Of a DNA stretch of 64,000 bases, positions 16,364-25,178 are shown piece after piece. The notes beneath the pieces are model-generated. The model was not told the origin of the DNA and did no database searches. It was given only the letters and a program-made list of their open reading frames with translations. The position numbers were made by a program, and so were the translations under genes. Where the stretch lies: assembly GCF_900167115.1 (NCBI RefSeq), contig NZ_FUXZ01000007.1, forward strand, positions 1 through 64,000, written 5' to 3'. The stretch comes from Eubacterium uniforme (GTDB lineage Bacteria; Bacillota; Clostridia; Lachnospirales; Lachnospiraceae). Positions within the stretch are counted from its first letter, which is position 1; each line of letters begins with the position of its first letter.

Positions 16364-16903
16364 ATGTCAGAGAACGTTACAATTGATATGTTTGAAAAAG
16401 AAGCTGAAGAGATGACAGCAATGCATATTATTTCTAAAGATGATAAGTTTGAAAGCACAGAGGGTGGATTTGTCAATTTAACATATAACGGTAAAAAATA
16501 TGAAAAGGTAAATGTTGTAAGATTATTTCCATTTACTGATGCAAATAAATATATTTCGATTAGAGCAAATGATGATAAGGCTAAGGAGATAGGCATTATT
16601 AAAGATCTTGATGAAATGCCAGATAGTACCAAAAAGATACTAACTAAGCAGCTTGATATGAATTATTTTACTCCTGTTATCAAAAAGATTTATAACATTA
16701 AGGAAGATTATGGTTATGCATATTTTTCAGTTTTAACTGATAAGGGTGAGTGTGAATTTGCTATTAATATGGCATCTAATGCTGTAACAAAACTTTCCGA
16801 TAATAGACTTATCATTATGGATCTTGATGAGAATAGATTTGAAATTAGAGATGTAAATGCTCTTACTATGAAAGAAAAAAGAAAATTAGATTTATTCTTA
16901 TAG
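16364..16903 (+). CDS. DUF1854-domain protein of an ABC exporter operon
   Basis: The 179-residue soluble protein has the DUF1854 pattern: VNVVRLFPFTDANKYISIRA, then KEIGIIKDLDEMP, a central helix, YFSVLTDKGECEFAI and RLIIMDLDENRFEIRDV at the C terminus. DUF1854 genes accompany paired ABC transporters, and in some Proteobacteria such clusters are annotated as linked to cyanophycin metabolism. No cyanophycin genes are visible here. GGAGG is 6 bases upstream of ATG 16364, and the gene starts 9 bp after the first ABC gene, so it is translated from the same transcript. Confidence 0.85.
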   Translation: MSENVTIDMFEKEAEEMTAMHIISKDDKFESTEGGFVNLTYNGKKYEKVNVVRLFPFTDANKYISIRANDDKAKEIGIIKDLDEMPDSTKKILTKQLDMNYFTPVIKKIYNIKEDYGYAYFSVLTDKGECEFAINMASNAVTKLSDNRLIIMDLDENRFEIRDVNALTMKEKRKLDLFL

Positions 16904-16990
16904 AGATAGTAGTAAATTGATACTAAGAGAAAATGATTTGTAGAATTAATTAGTAACTAGTCGATTAGCATTTTAAAAGTGAGGACTAAG

Positions 16991-19156
16991 ATGAATTTAA
17001 AATTTGAATTAGCTAACGATATAAAAGATAAAATTAAACTAACAAAAGATGAGCGTTTATATTATGTTGTTCCTTATGACATTAATGAAAATGCAAATTG
17101 GAATAATAAATCATATTTAATAGTTACAACTAAGAGAATATTAGTTTATGATGGCGAAAAGATTAGTGCTTCTTATAATATAAGTGATTGTAAAAAGGCT
17201 TATACAAAGTCACAGGTTGGATGTGGAATGCTTGTTGTAAATCATAAGGGCGTTGAAAAACACGTTGTTTCATATTCGGCAAAACACTTAAGTAGATATG
17301 CTTATATTTCTAGAGGAATTAATATTTTAATTTCTGGTAGATTTGAGGAAGTTGAGAGTCATGAATACGAAAAGACTTGTCCTATATGTGGTCGAGCAAT
17401 TCCAGGAACTAAAACTTGTCCTAAGTGTTCAAAACAGGGAGGATTTTTAAAGGCTTTTTTACGAATGGCTAAACCATATAAAATGGATTTCTTAAAGATA
17501 TTTATGTTGATGGTTTTAGTTGCCATTACAACTCTTTTGAATCCGGAAATTCAAAAACATCTTATTAATGACGTTTTAAAAGGAAACGGTGGTATGAAAA
17601 AAGCGCTAGTTTATCTAGGTGTTATGTTTTCGTTAAGTGTTTCCATTGTAATTATTAATATTTTAAAGAGTAACGGTTCAACTAAACTTGGTGCTAAGAT
17701 AGCAGCGGATTTAAGACTTAAACTTTTTAAGAAATATCAGGAATTACCTATTAGTTTTATTAACGAAAGAAGACCAGGTGAGCTTTTAGATAGAATTACT
17801 CAGGATACAAAGTTTATTAGGGAGTTTATGGAGGATGTGTTCTGTAATCTATTTGCTATTTTATTCATTTTTATTTGGGATGTTATATTTATGTTGGTAC
17901 TAAATGTTAAACTTGCATTATTAACATTTATATTTGTTCCAGTTGTAGTTGTAATGATTATTGGCTTTAGAGATACAGCTTATAGAATCTTTCATTTGCA
18001 AAGAAGAAAGAGTGATGATGTATCAAGTGATTTGCAGGATGTAATCTCAGGTATGAGAGTTGTTAAAACATACGGTAAGGAAGAAATTGAAGCTGAAAGA
18101 TTTAAACATTTATCCAGTGAATTTGCTAATACCCAGAGAAAAAACGAACAGTTTTGGGCGATTTTTCAGCCTATAATTTCATTTCTTATGGGTATGGGTG
18201 TAGTAATTGTAGTTTACTTTGGCGGTAACGATGTATTTGCTGGTAAGATGTCACCGGGTGAATTATATCAGTTTATTGCATATACACTTCTTTTGTTCCA
18301 GTATATTAACTGGATGAGTTGGATGCCAAGACAGCTTACAATGCTTACAAGTAGTCTTGAACGTATTAATGATATTCTTACGCAGGATGTATATGTTGAG
18401 GATGAAAGTAAGGTTAAAGATGTTGCTATTAAGGGTGAAGTTACTTTTGATCATGCTACATTTGGATATAAGTCATATCAGCCAGTTCTTGAGGATATTA
18501 ATGTTACAATTAAGCCAGGTGAGATGATAGGTATCGTTGGTGCATCAGGTACAGGTAAATCAACACTTATTAACTTACTTATGGGACTTTATGAAGTTGA
18601 TGATGGACGTATTTTAATTGATGGCATTGACATGAAGGATATTAAGAAGAAGTCATATCATTCACAAATTGGTGTTGTTCTTCAGGAGACTTTTTTATTC
18701 TCGGGTACAATTATTGATAATATTAGATTTTCAAAACCTGATGCAACTTATGATGAAATTGTTAAAGCAGCTAAGATGGCAAATGCTCATGAATTTATTT
18801 GTAAAACACCTGATGGTTATAATACATATGTTGGCGAAAAGGGATATTCTTTATCAGGTGGTGAACGTCAGCGTATAGCTATTGCTAGAGCAATTCTTAC
18901 AAATCCTCGTCTTCTTATTTTAGATGAGGCAACAGCAAGTCTTGATACTGAAAGTGAATTTATGATTCAAAAGGCGTTGGAGAGACTTACAAATGGTAAG
19001 ACGACATTTGCTATAGCACATAGATTATCAACTCTTAAGGCAGCTAATAGAATTATGGTTATTGATGGTCATAGAATTGCAGAAATTGGAACACATGAAG
19101 AGTTGTTAATGAATAAAGGTATTTATTACAATTTATATAAAGCTCAGGTGAGCTAA
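16991..19156 (+). CDS. Second ABC exporter with PH-like domain and zinc ribbon
   Basis: The 721-residue protein repeats the architecture of the first transporter. An N-terminal domain (residues 1-125, TKRILVYDGEKISASYNISD) is followed by a zinc ribbon CPICGRAIPGTKTCPKC near 130-146, six TM helices (about 160-450) and an NBD. The NBD has Walker A GASGTGKST near 517, signature LSGGERQR near 621 and Walker B RLLILDEATAS. ATG 16991 follows GAGGA at 16981-16985. A GTG at 16979 is in frame but would overlap that site. All NBD motifs are intact in both partners, so either could hydrolyse ATP. Confidence 0.88.
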   Translation: MNLKFELANDIKDKIKLTKDERLYYVVPYDINENANWNNKSYLIVTTKRILVYDGEKISASYNISDCKKAYTKSQVGCGMLVVNHKGVEKHVVSYSAKHLSRYAYISRGINILISGRFEEVESHEYEKTCPICGRAIPGTKTCPKCSKQGGFLKAFLRMAKPYKMDFLKIFMLMVLVAITTLLNPEIQKHLINDVLKGNGGMKKALVYLGVMFSLSVSIVIINILKSNGSTKLGAKIAADLRLKLFKKYQELPISFINERRPGELLDRITQDTKFIREFMEDVFCNLFAILFIFIWDVIFMLVLNVKLALLTFIFVPVVVVMIIGFRDTAYRIFHLQRRKSDDVSSDLQDVISGMRVVKTYGKEEIEAERFKHLSSEFANTQRKNEQFWAIFQPIISFLMGMGVVIVVYFGGNDVFAGKMSPGELYQFIAYTLLLFQYINWMSWMPRQLTMLTSSLERINDILTQDVYVEDESKVKDVAIKGEVTFDHATFGYKSYQPVLEDINVTIKPGEMIGIVGASGTGKSTLINLLMGLYEVDDGRILIDGIDMKDIKKKSYHSQIGVVLQETFLFSGTIIDNIRFSKPDATYDEIVKAAKMANAHEFICKTPDGYNTYVGEKGYSLSGGERQRIAIARAILTNPRLLILDEATASLDTESEFMIQKALERLTNGKTTFAIAHRLSTLKAANRIMVIDGHRIAEIGTHEELLMNKGIYYNLYKAQVS

Positions 19157-19174
19157 GTTTAATACTCGCAACAG

Positions 19175-19218
19175 GCAGGTTAAGTATTTGTTTAAGATGG
19201 ATACTTAATCTGCTTTTT
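19175..19218 (+). terminator. Terminator after the ABC/DUF1854 operon
   Basis: GCAGGTTAAGTAT (19175-19187) pairs with ATACTTAATCTGC (19201-19213) through 13 bp, one of them G-U. Five T residues follow. Confidence 0.85.
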
Positions 19219-19314
19219 GTTTACACGACGAGGAAAGTGCATAAAGCTAGCTTTCTGACATTTGACGACCGTGATACAATCTCGAAATAAGCGTAGTGGT
19301 TTCGATGATTGTAA
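19219..19314 (+). repeat. Dyad element copy B
   Basis: This segment aligns with copy A over its whole length. It shares TTTGTTT at the left, ATTTGACGAC in the middle and a right-hand hairpin at 19277-19311. In that hairpin CAATC pairs with GATTG and TCGAAAT with GTTTCGA around a loop containing AGCGTAG. The stem differs from copy A by compensating changes. The left hairpin is poorly conserved. The element lies between a terminator and a promoter, so it may not be part of the telA-like mRNA. Confidence 0.55.
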
Positions 19315-19343
19315 TTGAAATAAATCCCTACAAATAGTATAAT
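19315..19343 (+). promoter_or_regulatory. Promoter of the TelA-like gene
   Basis: TTGAAA (19315-19320), a 17-bp spacer and TATAAT (19338-19343) form a strong SigA promoter, about 60 bp before the ATG at 19407. Confidence 0.75.
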
Positions 19344-19406
19344 AGAGGAGTGTATGACACGATTATGAAAGAAAGGGTATATATAATATACAAGAGGGCA
19401 TTTATT

Positions 19407-20546
19407 ATGGGATTTACATTAGAGCTTCCTACAGAGGAAGAAGTAAAACAGGAAGTAGAAGAAACTATTAAACCTACTGAGAAGGAAGAGGTTGTTATTG
19501 TTGATGCTGCTAAGGAAAAGGCAGATCAGATTATGGAAGTTGATATTGAAAACTTCGAGAATAGAAAAGAATATACTGATGTTATAGAACAGTTTGGTCT
19601 TGATGACATGAAGGCTTGTCATAAGAAGAATGCTATTTTACAGCAGCGTTTAACTAATTTTCATGCTGTAGGTGGTGAGACTGGTGATGTAGCTAAGGGG
19701 CTTGAAGATTTAACAATTAAGATGAAAGACTTAGATCCATCAGGTATTGACTTTGTAAAGCAGGGAGCGCTTGGTAAGATTTTTAATCCTGTAAGAAAGT
19801 ATTTTGAAAGATATAATTCTGCTGATAAAGAAATTGCAACAATTGTTGATTCTCTTGAAAAGGGTAAGAAGACTTTGATTGCTGATAATACTACGCTTGA
19901 GATTGAACAGGCTGAAATGCGTGATATGACAAAGAAGATGCAAAAGAACATCGAACTTGGAAATAAACTTGATGCATATTTAACTAACGCAATTGAAAAT
20001 GCTAAGGCAAGTGGTGAGAATCAGGAAAAGATTGAATTCCTTGAGAATGAAATCCTATTCCCGCTTCGTCAGCGTATTCAGGACTTCCAGCAGATACAGG
20101 TTGTTGATCAGCAAGGTATAATTGCAATGGAACTTATTAGACGTAATAATAAAGAACTTATTCGTTCTGTAGATAGAGCACAGAATGTTACAGTTACAGC
20201 ACTTCGTACAGCAGTTACAGTAGCAGGTGCTTTATACAATCAGAAGATTGTTCTTGAAAAGGTTAATGCATTAAATGCAACAACTAATCATATGATTGAA
20301 AGTACATCAAAGATGTTACATGAACAGGGAGTTGCAATTCAGAAACAGGCTTCTGAAGCTTCAGTTTCACCTGATACATTAAAGTCAGCATTTGATGAAA
20401 TGTTACAGGCTCTTGATGATATTAATACATATAAGAAGGAAGCTCTTCCAAGAATGAAAGATACTATTAATACATTTAATGAACTTGCAGTTGTTGGTGA
20501 GAAGAAGATAGAAGAACTTGAAAAGTCAGGTATGTTACAGAAATAA
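19407..20546 (+). CDS. TelA-like (toxic anion resistance family) protein
   Basis: The 379-residue protein is almost entirely helical with no membrane segment. It shows the TelA pattern of long amphipathic helices, including ENQEKIEFLENEILFPLRQR and QQIQVVDQQGIIAMELIRRN, with a C-terminal ALPRMKDTINTFNELA. TelA homologues are implicated in tellurite and envelope-stress resistance, often next to XpaC or VWA proteins. ATG 19407 follows GAGGG at 19393-19397; the open extension to 19350 lacks a ribosome site. The gene has its own promoter but neighbours the ABC/DUF1854 operon and the VWA gene, which suggests one functional block. Confidence 0.85.
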   Translation: MGFTLELPTEEEVKQEVEETIKPTEKEEVVIVDAAKEKADQIMEVDIENFENRKEYTDVIEQFGLDDMKACHKKNAILQQRLTNFHAVGGETGDVAKGLEDLTIKMKDLDPSGIDFVKQGALGKIFNPVRKYFERYNSADKEIATIVDSLEKGKKTLIADNTTLEIEQAEMRDMTKKMQKNIELGNKLDAYLTNAIENAKASGENQEKIEFLENEILFPLRQRIQDFQQIQVVDQQGIIAMELIRRNNKELIRSVDRAQNVTVTALRTAVTVAGALYNQKIVLEKVNALNATTNHMIESTSKMLHEQGVAIQKQASEASVSPDTLKSAFDEMLQALDDINTYKKEALPRMKDTINTFNELAVVGEKKIEELEKSGMLQK

Positions 20547-20622
20547 GGAATAGATGCATAAAGTATATGTATAAAAAATATATATAAGATAAGTAGTAAA
20601 GTATAGAAGTATACTGAGTTAC

Positions 20623-20672
20623 AAAAAAAGGATGTGTTTAATTGAAATCTAAACTAAACACATCCTTTTTCC
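20623..20672. terminator. Bidirectional terminator between telA-like and rubredoxin genes
   Basis: AAAAAAAGGATGTGTTTA (20623-20640) pairs with TAAACACATCCTTTTT (20655-20670). An A-run on the left and a T-run on the right allow it to act on both convergent genes. Confidence 0.85.
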
Positions 20673-20687
20673 TCTATATTAAAATAA

Positions 20688-21326
20688 TTATTTTTGTAAT
20701 TCGAAATCTGACTTTGGATGTTTGCAAAGTGGACATACCCAATCATCAGGTAACTCTTCAAAAGGAATACTTTCTTTAGCATCATCATAAACATAACCAC
20801 AGATTTTACAAACCCAAACTTTGCCTTCGCTTTTCAATGCTTGTGGCTTTGGTTTGATGTTAGCGTGATAGTAAGAGTATGAAGCTGAAGGTGTTTCGCT
20901 TAATACATCCATATCTGTTACAGTTGCAATAAACATAGTATGTGTACCTAAGTCAATAGTTTGATTAACCCAAGCACTAATGTAGGCATTTGTTCCTTTT
21001 GTTATATAAGGAATGCCGTTGCCTGATAGTTTATAATCATTATTTGACATATCCGCAAATTTATCAGTATCTCGACCACTTTTGAAACCAAATCTTTCAA
21101 ATAAATCAAATGTAGCATCTTCTGAAATGAAAGAGAGGTTAAACTTATTGCAGTTTTTAATAAGTTCTTCAGTATAGTTTTGTTTGTTGACAGTGATAGA
21201 AATCTGATTTGGACTAGTTGTTACTTGAATTGCGGTATTTATTATACAACCATTATAGGAATCACCTTTTTCAGTTGATAGAACAAATAGTCCGTAAGTA
21301 AATTTATGTACTGTTTTTTCGTTCAT
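20688..21326 (-). CDS. Flavin reductase-rubredoxin fusion (high-molecular-weight rubredoxin type)
   Basis: Residues 1-155 form an FMN-binding flavin reductase-like domain ([20 protein letters not shown] at the start). Residues 168-212 form a rubredoxin with the two Cys pairs in [10 protein letters not shown] and [11 protein letters not shown]. This is the Hrb architecture, an electron carrier that feeds flavodiiron proteins for oxygen or NO detoxification in clostridia. No flavodiiron gene is adjacent. The start follows GGGGGTGATTAT. It shares a strand with the VWA gene but is separated by 47 bp with no clear terminator. Confidence 0.88.
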   Translation of the reverse strand: MNEKTVHKFTYGLFVLSTEKGDSYNGCIINTAIQVTTSPNQISITVNKQNYTEELIKNCNKFNLSFISEDATFDLFERFGFKSGRDTDKFADMSNNDYKLSGNGIPYITKGTNAYISAWVNQTIDLGTHTMFIATVTDMDVLSETPSASYSYYHANIKPKPQALKSEGKVWVCKICGYVYDDAKESIPFEELPDDWVCPLCKHPKSDFELQK

Positions 21327-21373
21327 ATAATCACCCCCTGTTATTGATATTTATATAATGTTTATATGGATTA

Positions 21374-23071
21374 TTACATATTAGCGTTAAACAATTGTTT
21401 TAACTGATATACAACGTCGTCTGTTTTTGCATCAATGCAAACGCCTTCATTAATATCTGAAAGTTGTTTAAGTGCATCGATATTTGCATTGTATCCAATA
21501 GTATAAATTGGTGTTTTTAAACTTGATACAATTGGTGAAACTTCTTTTAACGAATGTCCACGATTGCATTCACCATCACTAAGTACAAAAATCATTGTTT
21601 TTGCATTAGGTATTTCTTCTTTTTTCTCTTCAATCATTTTCATTGCTACACATAAACCGTCGAAGGTTGCTGTGCCACCTGCAGCAGAAAGGTTTTCAAC
21701 TGTACCTACAAATAATGATTGCTGATTTAAATCAAACTTATTAATAGGAAGTCTTTTTTGTACATCATCATTATATGTAATAAGACCAATATAGTTATCT
21801 GTATTAATGTATTGCATTGAATTAATAAGAGAATCTTTCAGTGCGTTTATGGGTTCACCAGCCATGCTACCTGAAATGTCCGCAACAAATACACAGATAA
21901 CAGGATCGCTGTCTTTGTTTTCTTTATATAGTTTTTGAGCATCTATTAAAGTGCCGCCAGCGTAATTTGTTGAAGGTGGAGTATATGCATCAATTTTTTG
22001 ATTGAATCCACATTCTTTGGCAAGCTTACTTCCATTGTTCTTGCAATATTCAGCAAATAACTGTAATGTCTCTTTGCTTTCAGGACTAGCACTAGAAAGA
22101 GCTACAAGTGGATTTTCGTGTTCATATCCAAATGGTATAAACTTGTAATTTTTCGTTAGTGTATTGTCATTTATGAAAGCTTGATATTCTAATACAAAAG
22201 CATCAAGTGTACCTTTGTTAGCGGCATTTCGCATTTGACCTGTGGTTAATGCTACAAAAGGAATTTTTTTCTGAAATTCGATAAAACTGTTAGTTGCTTT
22301 TTCGGATAAAATATTATCAGGATCGTAACTATCTAATAATGTGATTAAGAAGTTTAATCCTGTAGCACTTGTAAATGGATTTGTATATCCGGTAGTAATT
22401 GCACCTTCAGAAGTAGCTTTTGCGACTGTTTGAACACTTACTCCGCCATAATCTTCGACTAAAGTACTATATGCCTTCTTTGAAAGAACAACACCTGCGT
22501 AGTTTTTTACTAATGAGTCAGAGATGGTTTCGGTTTCGATTTCTCTGAAATTTAGCATTTCAATTGAAAGAGAACTAGAAGGTGAAATTGCATCAGGAAT
22601 ATATTTTTGTGACGCAATATAATCAACTTGTTGACCTGAACTTACTGTTCTTAATTTAATGGATGTTTTTTCACCACTTTTTAATTTTGGATTGCTTTCG
22701 TTGAACTGCTTAGCCATAGTTCTTAAATATCCGTCTGTTCCTGTGCCGGTTTTTTCAGAAGAAGAAAAAATTTCAGCAAATGTAGAAGTGGTATTTTGTA
22801 CAACAATGGAATCATCTGTTAAATTAGGAAGTTCCTGAAAAGTTGTATCATTCTCTTCGTAATTTACGATACCTTGAATAGGTTCTACATCTTCAGGGTC
22901 AATGGAATTTACGTATTTATTTAACTTTCTCATTCCATTTTCTTTTGAAATGGTCTTACTAGACTTGCCTATGTTTCTTGAAGCGGAAATTCCGCCGAAT
23001 ATAGCTATGCATACTATAATGGCTATTACTCCAAAAGTTATGTAAGATTTAGATTTGTTATCGATGTTCAT
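21374..23071 (-). CDS. Membrane-anchored binding-protein/VWA fusion
   Basis: The 565-residue protein has an N-terminal TM anchor (about residues 10-30). An extracellular region (about 75-370) has the look of a periplasmic-binding-protein type II fold (NLTDDSIVV at the start, SPSSSLSIEMLNF, KNYKFIPFGYEHENPLVALS). A VWA domain follows (about 385-560), with MIDAS residues in VADISGSMAG (Asp398, Ser400, Ser402) and later VLSDGECNRG. VWA domains bind partner proteins through a metal ion. The fusion suggests ligand sensing outside the cell. GGGGTAACAAT precedes the start. It lies 32 bp after the two-TM gene on the same strand. Confidence 0.85.
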   Translation of the reverse strand: MNIDNKSKSYITFGVIAIIVCIAIFGGISASRNIGKSSKTISKENGMRKLNKYVNSIDPEDVEPIQGIVNYEENDTTFQELPNLTDDSIVVQNTTSTFAEIFSSSEKTGTGTDGYLRTMAKQFNESNPKLKSGEKTSIKLRTVSSGQQVDYIASQKYIPDAISPSSSLSIEMLNFREIETETISDSLVKNYAGVVLSKKAYSTLVEDYGGVSVQTVAKATSEGAITTGYTNPFTSATGLNFLITLLDSYDPDNILSEKATNSFIEFQKKIPFVALTTGQMRNAANKGTLDAFVLEYQAFINDNTLTKNYKFIPFGYEHENPLVALSSASPESKETLQLFAEYCKNNGSKLAKECGFNQKIDAYTPPSTNYAGGTLIDAQKLYKENKDSDPVICVFVADISGSMAGEPINALKDSLINSMQYINTDNYIGLITYNDDVQKRLPINKFDLNQQSLFVGTVENLSAAGGTATFDGLCVAMKMIEEKKEEIPNAKTMIFVLSDGECNRGHSLKEVSPIVSSLKTPIYTIGYNANIDALKQLSDINEGVCIDAKTDDVVYQLKQLFNANM

Positions 23072-23103
23072 ATTGTTACCCCTTTTATATTTATGATTTT
23101 TGT

Positions 23104-23829
23104 TTATACATAATATTTTACTTCGTCTGTTAATTTTTTTATTTCGGTTAAAAGATTGATGTTTTGTTCTTCAATTTCGCCAGGTTTTGCAAACTCTATG
23201 CTTAATCGGTCTAAACCAAGAATTAGGTTTTCATTGACTGATACTGCCGATTCTATTAACTTCATATTAGTATTATATAATTCTAATTGTTGCATTTGGA
23301 TGTCATCTGGAATAGCATCATATTTGTATTTCTTAAGTCTGGAATATTCACTTTCATCAAAAAATTGAATTCTATTCGCTAAGGAAATTACATTATCCAA
23401 AGCAATTGAATTAGCTTCTTCGATAGCACTGTAATATTTTTGCCAACTCAATGATCCACGTTCAAACTTTCTTCCGATTTCTATTTTGGCTCTTTGAGTA
23501 GAAGACTCGAGGCGAGATATTTGACTTATTACAGTAGTTGCAATTTCACCAAAGTATTCTCCGTTCGTATATGAAGAAAGAATACTTTTAGCTTCGCTCA
23601 TATCCTTTATATTTTCCTTTGAATAAGTTACTTTTTCTTTTGGCTTTAATAAGGAATAATTTCCATAACAAAATGCAAGTAATAAAGCAAGAAAAATTAT
23701 TATAGACATACCAGCTCTAAATACGGATACATCTGATGGCCTTAAATAGAAAAAACCAGGTGAATAAGATAATATTGCAATTATAATAATTGATAGGTTT
23801 AAAAATATTAGTTTAAATGTCTTGTTCAC
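23104..23829 (-). CDS. Two-TM helical protein of the VWA operon, unknown
   Basis: The 241-residue protein has two N-terminal TM helices (about residues 7-28 and 40-60). Beyond them is a helical cytosolic domain of about 170 residues with coiled-coil-like segments (SQISRLESSTQRAKIEIGRK, LIESAVSVNENLILGLDRLS). The arrangement recalls XpaC-like proteins that accompany TelA, but diagnostic XpaC residues were not recognised. It is the first gene of the leftward VWA operon and lies within 3 kb of the telA-like gene. A structural link between TelA-like and VWA proteins is inferred. Confidence 0.65.
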   Translation of the reverse strand: MNKTFKLIFLNLSIIIIAILSYSPGFFYLRPSDVSVFRAGMSIIIFLALLLAFCYGNYSLLKPKEKVTYSKENIKDMSEAKSILSSYTNGEYFGEIATTVISQISRLESSTQRAKIEIGRKFERGSLSWQKYYSAIEEANSIALDNVISLANRIQFFDESEYSRLKKYKYDAIPDDIQMQQLELYNTNMKLIESAVSVNENLILGLDRLSIEFAKPGEIEEQNINLLTEIKKLTDEVKYYV

Positions 23830-24133
23830 TATATATACCTCTTAACTGAATTCTTTCTTATATTATATACAAGGTATTTTATCATAAAATACATAATAAT
23901 TGAATAAGAAGGTTTAATTAAGAGAAAAAACTTATTTTTTTGACGAAACTGTAAAGAAATAAAAGCTTAATCGATGGAGGGATTTACAGTTTGTTCATAA
24001 TTTGTTAACAAAAAAGAGTGGTTTGATGTGCTAAACGAACAAAATGCACAAGTGTAAGGCTGATAATATAGTAAAAATGCACAAACAGGAGGATAAAAAA
24101 ATAAAAAAAGTGTGAACAAATTTAAAATTAATG

Positions 24134-24162
24134 TTGACATACTATAGATGTGATGATATAAT
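24134..24162 (+). promoter_or_regulatory. Near-consensus promoter of the Tad pilus locus
   Basis: TTGACA (24134-24139), a 17-bp spacer and TATAAT (24157-24162) match the SigA consensus in every hexamer position. The 5' UTR then holds a hairpin (GGAAACAC with GTGTTTTC, about 24187-24210) just before the ribosome site. The rest of the 23,830-24,130 gap is AT-rich and shows no gene. Confidence 0.85.
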
Positions 24163-24229
24163 CTCATTAGATTAAAAAAGTGCTTAGGAAACACTTGAAA
24201 ATGTGTTTTCTGACAGCGGAGGTGTTCTA

Positions 24230-24886
24230 GTGAGAGACGTATTGATTGCTAGTGGATCGGGAGTTATACTTGGTATAATTTTTTATTTCTTAGCTATATA
24301 TCAAGTTTCCGTTAGAGCTCAGTTCACGGATGCAGATACTGTAAAGAAAATAAAAGATAGAAGATGGATGATTGTATGGATAGTTATCTTGATAGTCATA
24401 TATAATCTGATTTTTCTTACAGGTCAGAATATGTGGATGAAAGCTATGTTTTCGTTGTTTGTGGCAATGGCATTTAACGTTTCTGCTGTAGATATTGCAT
24501 TAAGAAGAATACCTAATGCGCTTTTGTTAGGAATGATGCTTTTAAAAATAGCTGATATTGTCATAGGTGGAGTATATGGAAAGAGCAATGTTATTGAAAC
24601 GTTATTTTACACGGTGATAAGTATGATAGCTATATATATTCTTTGCACCTTGCCTAGCATAGTTGGTATTACGATGGGTGCTGGAGATATAAAGTATTGT
24701 TCAGTTTTGGGGTTTGTATTTGGAATTGTAGGATTTGCTCAAGCAATGATAGTTATGAGTATACTTCTTGTTTTTTATTGGATGTATCTGAAGAAAACGA
24801 AGACTGGTAATATGAAAACCGCTACACCAATGGGACCATTTTTGTCGATTGGAGCGCTCTTGCCGATATTCATAATTCTTTGCTGA
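24230..24886 (+). CDS. Prepilin peptidase (TadV/CpaA type, A24 family)
   Basis: The 218-residue membrane protein has about seven TM segments. The two catalytic Asp motifs of A24 aspartic peptidases are present: one in VDIALRRIPN (about 94-103) and one in GAGDIKY (about 147-153). It processes Flp pilins and pseudopilins at the inner face of the membrane. GTG 24230 is the likely start because GGAGG at 24218-24222 precedes it by 7 bases; an upstream GTG at 24203 would overlap the UTR hairpin. It leads the Tad operon. Confidence 0.9.
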   Translation: MRDVLIASGSGVILGIIFYFLAIYQVSVRAQFTDADTVKKIKDRRWMIVWIVILIVIYNLIFLTGQNMWMKAMFSLFVAMAFNVSAVDIALRRIPNALLLGMMLLKIADIVIGGVYGKSNVIETLFYTVISMIAIYILCTLPSIVGITMGAGDIKYCSVLGFVFGIVGFAQAMIVMSILLVFYWMYLKKTKTGNMKTATPMGPFLSIGALLPIFIILC

Positions 24887-24911
24887 TATAGTAGAAAAAC
24901 GAGGGTTGATT

Positions 24912-25085
24912 ATGAAGAGTGGATTTATTATCTTCTTATTAGACGAAAACGGACAAAGTGTGGTTGAGTATGGACTAATAATAGCTCTAATCGCCCTAGC
25001 GGCTATTATAGCCCTAGGTATATTTGGAGCTGCGGTTAGAAGTAGCCTATACGACAAGTCAACTAACAGTATTCCGAATGTATAA
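24912..25085 (+). CDS. Flp/Fap pilin, 57 aa
   Basis: The small protein has the Flp prepilin pattern: a short leader, Gly at the cleavage site, then QSVVEYGLIIALIALAAII with Glu at position +5 and the adjacent Tyr. It ends in a short polar tail (YDKSTNSIPNV). After processing it would be a candidate structural subunit of the Tad pilus. GAGGGTTGATT precedes ATG 24912. It differs from the other two Flp genes in the window in its longer hydrophobic core and tail, so it may be a minor pilin. Confidence 0.85.
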   Translation: MKSGFIIFLLDENGQSVVEYGLIIALIALAAIIALGIFGAAVRSSLYDKSTNSIPNV

Positions 25086-25178
25086 AAAGCGTTAAACAAC
25101 GCATGTTGTTTACAACCCTATCAAGGGAATATAGGCGAAAGCCACTATTCAACTTTCATGGAAGGAGGACGACAAATT

